A stretch of DNA of 64,000 bases, from contig JAJZPQ010000012.1 in the NCBI GenBank assembly GCA_021811085.1, positions 19,429 to 83,428 of the forward strand, read 5' to 3'. A model generated the notes under the pieces. The model did no database searches and was not told where the DNA came from. It saw only the letters and a program-made list of their open reading frames with translations. Each line of letters opens with the position of its first letter. The first letter of the stretch is position 1. Shown in pieces: positions 48,785 to 56,707 of this stretch. The translations under genes were made by a program, and so were the position numbers. This DNA comes from Pseudomonadota bacterium (lineage in GTDB: Bacteria > Pseudomonadota > Gammaproteobacteria > Burkholderiales > SG8-39).

Positions 48785-49591
48785 CTAGGTCCCGCCGCTG
48801 GTGGCCATGGTGTAGAGCGTAAGCGCGATCTCGATCACGATCAGGACCACGATGGACCATTCGAGCCGCAGCGAACGCTTGCTGTGCAGCAGTTCGGCCA
48901 CGGTCTGCACCGTGCGCGAAATCAGGTTCAGCTTGCGCTCCAGCGCCGCATAGCGTTCGCGGATTTCGAACTCGCCCTCCATGCGCAGATACAGGCCTTC
49001 CAGACTCGGGTGTTCCCACAGCGTGTCCGGCTTTTCGCTGATTTCCACGCGGCCGACCATCATCTGCTCGGACAGCAGCATCGCGCCTATATGCCTGAGC
49101 AATTCGGAAGAATTCGCGAGAATGCGGCCGTCGCGCTCGAGGTTGCGCGCGAGCGGCTCGATACGGTCGAAATTCTGCGCCACGCGCGATTCGTACATCG
49201 CGAGCGCCACGCTCTGGCTCAGCACCGAGGCCACCAACTGCAAGCGCTCGACGGACATAGCCTCAAAATAAACCGCATCGCCCTGCATGCCCTCGCGCAC
49301 CTGCGGATCGATGCGCACCGCAACGTCTTCGGTTTCCGGCTTGTCGTAGCGGTTCCAGACCAGCGCCAGCACCTGTTCGAGGAATGCGGCCTGCGCGGCG
49401 GGCGTGACATCGAACAAGACCACGGCGCCGTAACGGAACAATACGGCCGCGCCGCCGCCGCTGACCGGCACCGTCAGCGGATTGCGCGCAAGGGCTTCGC
49501 CGGCGAAACGGCTGCGCAGGTCGATGCGCTCGCCGAGCAGCAAAGCTCTGGCGCTAAAGCTGGTGCTGGAAAGAACGGTCGAAGCATCCAT
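48785..49591 (-). CDS. RMD1/DUF155 family protein
   Basis: AVVLFDVTPAAQAAFLEQVL...SERLQLVASVLSQSVALAMYESRV...DTLWEHPSLEGLYLRMEGEFEIRERYAALERKLNLI; C-terminal TM. Confidence 0.82.
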   Translation of the reverse strand: MDASTVLSSTSFSARALLLGERIDLRSRFAGEALARNPLTVPVSGGGAAVLFRYGAVVLFDVTPAAQAAFLEQVLALVWNRYDKPETEDVAVRIDPQVREGMQGDAVYFEAMSVERLQLVASVLSQSVALAMYESRVAQNFDRIEPLARNLERDGRILANSSELLRHIGAMLLSEQMMVGRVEISEKPDTLWEHPSLEGLYLRMEGEFEIRERYAALERKLNLISRTVQTVAELLHSKRSLRLEWSIVVLIVIEIALTLYTMATSGGT

Positions 49592-49637
49592 GCGCCAAGC
49601 CCCGGCTGCCGCTAGCCCTGCCCTTGCGCCGAGCCGG

Positions 49638-49877
49638 CTATTGCTCCGGAGTGTTCGGCCGCATTTCGCCCTTGCGCACCCAGACGCCGCGCTCCTCGCC
49701 ATGCAGCAACTCGTCCCCGCTCAGGACATAAGTGCCTATGGGGTAGGCGGTATCGTTGAAGTAGCAGGTGCCCGCTTCGAGTTCCATGTCGAGCGAAAGC
49801 TCTTCGTACCCGTCCAGAATCGGCGAGGTCCTGCGCTCAGGATCGGGAGCGCCTACCTGAACCACTTGCTTGGCCAT
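49638..49877 (-). CDS. Small conserved hypothetical protein
   Basis: MAKQVVQVGAPDPERRTSPILDGYEELSLDMELEAGTCYFNDTAYPIGTYVLSGDELLHGEERGVWVRKGEMRPNTPEQ. Confidence 0.6.
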   Translation of the reverse strand: MAKQVVQVGAPDPERRTSPILDGYEELSLDMELEAGTCYFNDTAYPIGTYVLSGDELLHGEERGVWVRKGEMRPNTPEQ

Positions 49878-50077
49878 GCGCTGCTCCTTATTCGAGGTCA
49901 AAGCCTTGCGGCGGACAACACCAGCTTACCCACCGCGGAAGCGATGGTCTTGATAAGAATCAAAGCTGAGACCTGCCTGGAATTCAATATAGATCGCGTT
50001 GGAGCGCGTGCAATGGCCGACCCGGGAACATCAAGCAGCACACTGAACGACGCCGATGTTCGCGGCGGCTTGGCGGC

Positions 50078-50353
50078 ATGATCCCGATTCAGGAACTGCT
50101 CAGCCGCATCCGCTGGGACCCCGCATTCGAACACGCTAAAATCGTCGTCGGCTATTACGACCGCGTCGATAAGCAGATCGTGAAAGTGCCGCTGGCGCGC
50201 ATCGAGTTCGCAAGCGACTGCCGTAGCTCGTTCGAGGCGATCGCGGCGGACGGCTTGGTGCATTCGGTGCCCTACCACCGCGTGCGCGAGGTGTATCGAG
50301 ACGGCGAGCTGATCTGGCACCGGCCCGAGCCGCCGCTGCCGCACCACCACTGA
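50078..50353 (+). CDS. DUF504-family protein
   Basis: MIPIQELLSRIRWDPAFEHAKIVVGYYDRVDKQIVKVPLARI...VPYHRVREVYRDGELIWHR. Confidence 0.75.
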   Translation: MIPIQELLSRIRWDPAFEHAKIVVGYYDRVDKQIVKVPLARIEFASDCRSSFEAIAADGLVHSVPYHRVREVYRDGELIWHRPEPPLPHHH

Positions 50354-50458
50354 AGAACACGGGCGCCGCGGGGGCGAGAAAACGGCGGGAATGCGCGCTC
50401 CAACTGTTCGTATAATATTTCGATTGGGAGTAACCAGGTTCGACCGAATAGGTCAGGA

Positions 50459-50940
50459 ATGACTGCCACCGCTGATTGGCAAGAGCTTGCCTACGCGCTG
50501 CGCGAGCTGCATCGCGCGCTGATGGAACGCGCGCGACGGGATTACGAGCGGGAGCATGGCGTCGCGCTCAGCCCGGTCGAGCAGCTGGCCTGCTCACGAC
50601 GGACCCGTTCTTCGAATGGTTGCGCGGACTGTCGGAGCTGATGGTGGATATCGATCTCGTGCGCGACGCGGATCCGCCGGTTTTGGCGGAGATGTCGACT
50701 GCCGTGCGTGCAGCCGTCGAGCATTTCATCGCGGCACCGAGCCTGCCCGCATCAGGCGACACCTTTGCGCAGCGCTACTGGCCCTACTTGCACGACGATC
50801 CCCATGTCGCGATGGCGCACGCAGGCGTGAAACGCGCGCTGGCTTCGTGGCCGCGTCCGCCGCAAACGGATGCGGCCAGCCTGCTGCACGAGCGGCATCG
50901 GCTGGCCGAAAAAGCCCGCCATCGCAGCGGCCGTCGCTGA
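50459..50940 (+). pseudogene. Conserved hypothetical protein interrupted by a frameshift near 50590
   Basis: Frame 1: MTATADWQELAYALRELHRALMERARRDYEREHGVALSPVEQLA; continues in another frame LLTTDPFFEWLRGLSELMVDIDLVRDADPPVLAEMSTAVRAAVEHF. Confidence 0.7.
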
Positions 50941-51135
50941 GCCCCCCGCACCTTGGAGCGTTAATTTCGCCCTATGTGTGCTGGCGCACCGCGGCGCGAC
51001 CGTTGACGGCCTATGCTCATTCCGTGACTCAGCATGCAAGAGTCGATCTGGTCCCCTGCAGCGCCAACCGGTGCGGCAGTTGCTGCGTCAACCAAGGTGT
51101 CTTTTGATGATCAATTACTTAACTGGGGTAACACG

Positions 51136-51525
51136 ATGAAATTCGCGCAAATATTGGCGGTATTCGCGGCGCTCACGCTGTCGATCGGGAACGTTATGGC
51201 GGTTCCGCCGGGCAAGACGGTGGAGTTTGCCAGCCCCATGGGCAAGGTGACATTCGATGGCAAGGCACATGCGGACAAAGGCTTGAAATGCGCCGACTGC
51301 CACAGCAAGCCCAAGCTGTTCGAAATGAAAAAAGGCGGCGACAAGATCAACATGGCTGCAATGAACGACGGCAAGTTCTGCGGCACCTGCCATGACGGCA
51401 ACAAGGCTTTCAGCGTCAAGGCGCCGGACAGTTGCGTGAAATGCCACAAGAAGGATGACGCAGGCGCGGCCGGCGGCGGCGGCGGCGGCGGAACCGGGGG
51501 CAAAGGCGACGCGCCGAAGAATTAA
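51136..51525 (+). CDS. Cytochrome c7-like triheme protein, secreted
   Basis: Signal peptide; CADCH, CGTCH, CVKCH; Gly-rich tail. Confidence 0.88.
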   Translation: MKFAQILAVFAALTLSIGNVMAVPPGKTVEFASPMGKVTFDGKAHADKGLKCADCHSKPKLFEMKKGGDKINMAAMNDGKFCGTCHDGNKAFSVKAPDSCVKCHKKDDAGAAGGGGGGGTGGKGDAPKN

Positions 51526-51544
51526 TAGCGGCGAACAGCAAAAC

Positions 51545-51569
51545 AAGGGCGGCAGCGCATGCCGCCCTT
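51545..51569 (+). terminator. Rho-independent terminator after cytochrome c7 gene
   Basis: AAGGGCGGCA-GCGCA-TGCCGCCCTT followed by CATTTTTG. Confidence 0.85.
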
Positions 51570-51617
51570 CATTTTTGCATTCTCAGGCGCCCGCCCGCGC
51601 AACGCGCGCAGCCACCG

Positions 51618-54227
51618 TCATTCGCCGAACCGGCGAATGAACCAGGTCTTCACCAGCTGCGTCAGAATCGCATAGCCCAGCAGCATGATGGCCAGATACA
51701 GCCAGTACAGCGGCGGGAGCGAAACAAACCCGAGCGTGTCCGCCACGGGTGAAACCGTCAGCCAGGCGCCGACCGCGACGATAATCAGGGACGTAAGGAT
51801 CAGCGGCCAACTGGCCCGGCTTTGAATGAACGGGATCTTGTTGGTGCGAATGATGTGGATGATCAAGGTTTGGGTGAAGATCGACTCCACAAACCAGCCC
51901 GTATGGAATAAAGCCGGATCGTTCCAGGAGTTGAAGATATACAGCATCATGAAGAACGTCAGGTAATCGAAGATCGAGCTGATCGGGCCGATAAACAAGA
52001 TAAAGCGCAGGATCTTGTCTATCGTCCACTGGCGCGGTTTGATCAGCCACTCCTTATCCACTTCATCGGTGGGAATCGTGGTCTGCGAGAAGTCGTAGAG
52101 GAGGTTGTTGATCAGCACCTGGATCGGCAGCATCGGCAGGAACGGCAGAAACGCGCTGGCGCCGACTACGCTGAACATATTGCCGAAGTTCGAGCTCGCC
52201 GCCATCTTGATGTATTTCACGATGTTGCCGAACACCCGCCGGCCTTCCAGCACCCCCTGCTCCAGCACCAGCAAACTGTTTTCGAGCAGGATGATGTCGG
52301 ACGACTCCTTGGCGATATCGACCGCGCTGTCCACCGAGATGCCCACATCGGCGGCCTTCAGCGCCGGGGCGTCGTTGATGCCGTCGCCGAGGAACCCCAG
52401 CACGTGTCCGGTGCTCTGGAGCGCGCGGATGATGCGCTCCTTGTGCGCCGGGGCCAGTCGCGCAAACACGCTGGTTGCGTTGGCGGCTGCGGCCAATTCG
52501 GCCTCGCTCATCGCCTCGACCTGGGAGCCAAGCAGGAGATTCTCCACCGGCATGCCCACCTCCTTGCAGATATAGGCGGTGATAATCTCATTGTCGCCGG
52601 TCAGAACCTTGACGTGCACGCTCAGCAATTGAAGCCGCTTCAGGGCCTCGCTGGCGCTGTCCTTCGGCGGGTCGAGGAACGCGAGGAAGCCCAGCAGGAT
52701 CAGGTCCGACTCATCCTTGACCGAGTACACCGGCTCATCTGACGAGCCCGGCATTTGCTTGTAAGCCAAGGCAATTACACGAAAGCCCTGGCCGTTCAGA
52801 TCGTCCGCCAACTGCCGGCGTTTGGCGTCGTGTTCGGGCAGAACTTCGATGATCTCGCCTTTGACCTCCACCCGCGTGCACTGGCTCAGCACCTCCTCCA
52901 CCGCGCCCTTGCATATCAGCGTGTTCAATCCGGTTTCGTCTTCCACCACCACCGACATCCGGCGCCGCACGAAGTCGAAGGGGATCTCGTCGATCTTGCG
53001 GTACTTTTCGCTCGCCTTCAGGCGTTGTTCCAGTTCCTCATGGTCGAGGATCGCTGCGTCGAGCAGGTTCTTCAACCCGGTATGGTGGTAGCTGTTCAGG
53101 TAGCCGTAGTGCAGCACCTTCTCGCTCGGGTCGCCGTTCGCGTCCAGGTGTTTTTCCAGAATGATCTTGCCCTGGGTCAGCGTGCCGGTTTTGTCGGTGC
53201 ACAGCACGTCCATCGCCCCGAAGTTCTGGATCGCGTTCAGCCGTTTGACGATCACTTTCCTGCGGGACATGGCGAGCGCGCCCTTGGACAGATTGACGGT
53301 CACAATCATCGGCAGCATCTCGGGGGTCAGCCCGACGGCTACGGCCATGGCGAACAGAAACGCCTCCATCCAGTCGTGCTTGGACAGGCCGTTGATGAGG
53401 AACACCGCCGGAACCATCACAGCGATGAAATAAATCATCAACCAAGTGAACTTGTTGATGCCCTTGTCGAAGCTGGTCAACTGGCGCTGCCCGACGATAC
53501 TGGCGGCCAGGGATCCAAAGTAGGTCCGGTCGCCGGTATGGATGACTACGGCAGTCGCGGATCCGCTCTCGACGTTGGAGCCGAGAAAGCAGATATTGGG
53601 CAGCTCCAGCGGATTGTGAACGTCCGCAGATGCAGGCGCTGCCTTCTTCTCCAGCGGCAGGGCTTCGCCGGTAAGGGCCATTTGATTCAGGAACAGGTCT
53701 TTGGCGGAGAGCACACGCACATCGGCCGGGACCATATCGCCAGAGCCGAGCCGGATGATGTCGCCGGGCACCAACAGCTTGAGCCGGACTTCTTCTTCCT
53801 TGCCGCCGCGCACCAGGGTCGCGGTGTTGCTGACCATGGCCTGCAGCTTCTCCGCCGCGTGATCGGCACGCATCTCCTGGAAGAAGCGCAACACCACCCC
53901 CAATATCACCATCACGAAAATGACCGCTGTTGCGCGGTGGTCACCGGTGAGATAGGAGAGCAGGCCCAGCGCCGCGAGCAGCAGGACCAACGGATTCTTG
54001 ATATTGCCGAGAAGGCGCATCAGCGCCGATTGACGCTTCTCCCGCGCAATCTCGTTCGTCCCGATCTGCTTCAGGCGAGTAGCGGCTTCCGTCTGGCTCA
54101 GGCCGCCCAGCTCCGATCCAAGTTCCTTCAGGACCGTATCGGTGTCGGCACGCGCCTTTTCCAATAGCTGGGCGGAATCATGCGCCCCGCTCCGGCCGGG
54201 AATATCAGTCGGGCGCGTGAAGTTCAC
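51618..54227 (-). CDS. mgtA: Mg2+-importing P-type ATPase
   Basis: 869 aa; DVLCTDKTGTLTQGKIILEKHLD, GDGINDAPALKAADVGISVDSAVDIAKESSDIILLE. Confidence 0.94.
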   Translation of the reverse strand: MNFTRPTDIPGRSGAHDSAQLLEKARADTDTVLKELGSELGGLSQTEAATRLKQIGTNEIAREKRQSALMRLLGNIKNPLVLLLAALGLLSYLTGDHRATAVIFVMVILGVVLRFFQEMRADHAAEKLQAMVSNTATLVRGGKEEEVRLKLLVPGDIIRLGSGDMVPADVRVLSAKDLFLNQMALTGEALPLEKKAAPASADVHNPLELPNICFLGSNVESGSATAVVIHTGDRTYFGSLAASIVGQRQLTSFDKGINKFTWLMIYFIAVMVPAVFLINGLSKHDWMEAFLFAMAVAVGLTPEMLPMIVTVNLSKGALAMSRRKVIVKRLNAIQNFGAMDVLCTDKTGTLTQGKIILEKHLDANGDPSEKVLHYGYLNSYHHTGLKNLLDAAILDHEELEQRLKASEKYRKIDEIPFDFVRRRMSVVVEDETGLNTLICKGAVEEVLSQCTRVEVKGEIIEVLPEHDAKRRQLADDLNGQGFRVIALAYKQMPGSSDEPVYSVKDESDLILLGFLAFLDPPKDSASEALKRLQLLSVHVKVLTGDNEIITAYICKEVGMPVENLLLGSQVEAMSEAELAAAANATSVFARLAPAHKERIIRALQSTGHVLGFLGDGINDAPALKAADVGISVDSAVDIAKESSDIILLENSLLVLEQGVLEGRRVFGNIVKYIKMAASSNFGNMFSVVGASAFLPFLPMLPIQVLINNLLYDFSQTTIPTDEVDKEWLIKPRQWTIDKILRFILFIGPISSIFDYLTFFMMLYIFNSWNDPALFHTGWFVESIFTQTLIIHIIRTNKIPFIQSRASWPLILTSLIIVAVGAWLTVSPVADTLGFVSLPPLYWLYLAIMLLGYAILTQLVKTWFIRRFGE

Positions 54228-54260
54228 TTCTGATCGTCGCCGTGGCGCGTACTGCGTCGA

Positions 54261-54467
54261 CTACTGCTTGTCCTTCTTCTCGCCCTTCGCCGCATCCTGG
54301 ATGCTCTCACCGACTTTTTCGATCTGCTGTCCGGCCTTCTCTACCGCCTTGTCGACCTCCTTGCCGGCGTGCTCGGCCGGGCCTTCCTGCTTCTGGCAAC
54401 CGGATAGCCCTACAAGCAACGCAGCCAAGACCAAGGCTGCACTGACGGTCCTACCGACGTTCATCAT
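54261..54467 (-). CDS. Small predicted lipoprotein
   Basis: MMNVGRTVSAALVLAALLVGLSGCQKQEGP lipobox LSGC. Confidence 0.7.
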   Translation of the reverse strand: MMNVGRTVSAALVLAALLVGLSGCQKQEGPAEHAGKEVDKAVEKAGQQIEKVGESIQDAAKGEKKDKQ

Positions 54468-54500
54468 CTTTACCTCCTTGTGGATTGAGGCGTCCTTGTC

Positions 54501-55112
54501 TTACTTGCCGAAGTCTGCCTTCGCCTCGTTCAGACAATTGGCTTTCGTGTCGCCGGCAAAGGCATCGCACTTTTCCTTGGCCACGGCGTAATCGGCATTG
54601 CGCTTGTCCGAGGCCGCGTTCTTGCGCGCATCAGCACCCTGTTCGCGCGCCTTGCTGTTTGCCTTGGCCGAGGTCGCGGCGGCTGTGTCGTTCGCATTGG
54701 CGCTCTTCATCTGCGCCTTCGCGTCGGCCTTGGCGGCTACCGCGTCCGCCTTCGCTTCTTTGACGCAGACGTCCTTGACATTGCCGGCCGCGTCATCGCA
54801 TTTTTCCCTGGCCACCGCGTAATCGGCGTCCGCCCTGGCGACGCGCACTTGGTAGCGGGCGTTCACCGAGGGCTTGTACCTTGCATCGAGTTCCGCCTTC
54901 TCGACATTGGCTTTGCCGCTGGCCTCGGCCTTGCATATGTCCTTCGCATTGCCGGACAAGGATCCGCAGGCCGCCTTGGCGGACCTGTACTCGGCCGCAA
55001 TGCCCTCCTTCGCGGATTTGTATTCGTCTTTCGACAAGGTTTGCGCCATCGCACCGGCGCTGAAGGCGAAGCCGATCGCAATTGCAATCGCATTGATGTT
55101 GAACTTGTTCAC
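54501..55112 (-). CDS. Secreted Ala/Lys-rich protein with three CX10C modules
   Basis: GTG start, VNKFNINAIAIAIGFAFSAGAMAQTLSKDEYKSAKEGIAAEYRSAKAACGSLSGNAKDICKAEA... Confidence 0.75.
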   Translation of the reverse strand: MNKFNINAIAIAIGFAFSAGAMAQTLSKDEYKSAKEGIAAEYRSAKAACGSLSGNAKDICKAEASGKANVEKAELDARYKPSVNARYQVRVARADADYAVAREKCDDAAGNVKDVCVKEAKADAVAAKADAKAQMKSANANDTAAATSAKANSKAREQGADARKNAASDKRNADYAVAKEKCDAFAGDTKANCLNEAKADFGK

Positions 55113-55349
55113 AGTCGTTCCTTTATCTGCCGGATCAATGTGCACCGCGATGGCCGCACCGCCCGCCATCGCACCCCGGAAAACCACCGCGCTGCAAGCA
55201 CCGCTTGCCCCTTGTGTCCGCCGCATAATTGTCGGACATCTTCCTCGGCGCGTATGTCTGCCAGCGCACGTAACGGGGAAAATCAACGCGGGGTCTCGCC
55301 GGCATCGGTGCGATGCGCACGTCCTGATCGCAACCAACCGATGTAACCC

Positions 55350-56192
55350 CTACAGTTCAAAAGTCGTGCCTTCTTTTCCGGGCGTGATCTGATAGCCAGG
55401 CTTCGTCTCTTCAATCGCCTGCGCAATCAGACGGTCGAGGTCGGTGTCGGTGTGGTCGGGGTCGTGGTGAAACGGCACGAGTTGCTTCACCTCGGTCAGC
55501 GTTCCAAAGTCCAGCGTTTGATTGAGCGAGCTATGTCCCCAGCCGCAGTGGCCGGTGTACTCGGCGGCGCTGTATTGCCCGTCGTGAATCAGCAAATCCG
55601 CGCCCGCAGCGAGCGCCCCGCCCGATGTCCACTCGCGCGGGAGAGAGGGAAAGCGCAGCACGCCAAGCGCGGGCTCGTGATCGGGCAGGTAGGTCAATAT
55701 GGCCCCCTCCGGCGCTGCAATGCGGTACCCCACCGTGGGACCGGGGTGACACACCAGCGCGGAACAGACGTGGAATTCCCCGATGTCTATCTCTCTGGAG
55801 GAGATATCGTGAAACGTCAGCTTGCACGGCAGTTCGGACAGATTCACCGGAAACAGCGGCGGCGAAAGATAGCGCATGAGGCGTGCCTGCAATCGCAACG
55901 TGGCGCTGCCCGGACCCCAGATATGCACTTCGACGTCGGGCCGGTAGAGCGGGGCGAAAAATCCCAGCCCCTGAATGTGATCCATATGCAGATGCGTCAG
56001 CAGTATATCGACGCGGCGCAAGGATTCCGGAATAGTTGCTGCCAGAGGACGGATACCCGTGCCTGCGTCGAGCACCAGCACCGTGCCCTCGCGTCCGACG
56101 ACGCCGACGCAGGAGGTATTTCCGCCGTAGCGCGCCATCTCCGCGCCGGGCGTGGCGAGCGAGCCGCGTGTACCCCACAGGGTGACCCGCAT
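55350..56192 (-). CDS. MBL-fold metallohydrolase
   Basis: MRVTLWGTRGSLATPGAEMARYGGNTSCVGV...ILLTHLHMDHIQGLGFF. Confidence 0.87.
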   Translation of the reverse strand: MRVTLWGTRGSLATPGAEMARYGGNTSCVGVVGREGTVLVLDAGTGIRPLAATIPESLRRVDILLTHLHMDHIQGLGFFAPLYRPDVEVHIWGPGSATLRLQARLMRYLSPPLFPVNLSELPCKLTFHDISSREIDIGEFHVCSALVCHPGPTVGYRIAAPEGAILTYLPDHEPALGVLRFPSLPREWTSGGALAAGADLLIHDGQYSAAEYTGHCGWGHSSLNQTLDFGTLTEVKQLVPFHHDPDHTDTDLDRLIAQAIEETKPGYQITPGKEGTTFEL

Positions 56193-56193
56193 T

Positions 56194-56583
56194 TCAAATT
56201 TCCCAGAATATCATCTGCGCGCCGAGGAACTGGCGTTCCTCGCCGAGGAGCGGAAATGCGGTGATGTTCACATTCAGCCACTCGCGGTGCCCGCAGCGCA
56301 TCCACACCGTCCGCGAGTAGGGTTTGCGCTCGGACAGCGCCATCATCATGGGCCGGTCTTCCTGCGCAATGGGCTGGTGCGCCTCGTCGGCAAGGGCGAA
56401 GCGCGCACTCCATACGTCGGCGGGCAGCTCGCCCGTTTCGTCGAAGCGCTGATCCAGAATCACCTCGGCCGGCTCATTGTAGTAAATGAGCGTTCCATCG
56501 GTGTCCACGATGAGGATGGGCGTGGCGAGGCTGCTGGCCAATTGCCGGGCCAATATGATTTGTATGGGCTTGGGAGATGACAT
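56194..56583 (-). CDS. PAS-domain protein
   Basis: MSSPKPIQIILARQLASSLATPILIVDTDGTLIYYNEPAEVILDQRFDETGEL...GAQMIFWEI. Confidence 0.75.
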   Translation of the reverse strand: MSSPKPIQIILARQLASSLATPILIVDTDGTLIYYNEPAEVILDQRFDETGELPADVWSARFALADEAHQPIAQEDRPMMMALSERKPYSRTVWMRCGHREWLNVNITAFPLLGEERQFLGAQMIFWEI

Positions 56584-56707
56584 GGCGTTGTCCCTCGAGA
56601 GCCAATGGAGCCTTGCGCCGGTAGCGTCAGGCAGATGCTCCACAGCAACTGCCATCGTGCCTTGCGCCCCAATTGCTTGTCGGTGTGTTACCGCGCATAG
56701 TGCGGTC

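Noticed and set aside
51113-51125. TTGATGATCAA before the c7 cytochrome gene as an FNR site
   Set aside because: The half-sites are too close together (spacer about 1 nt rather than 4).
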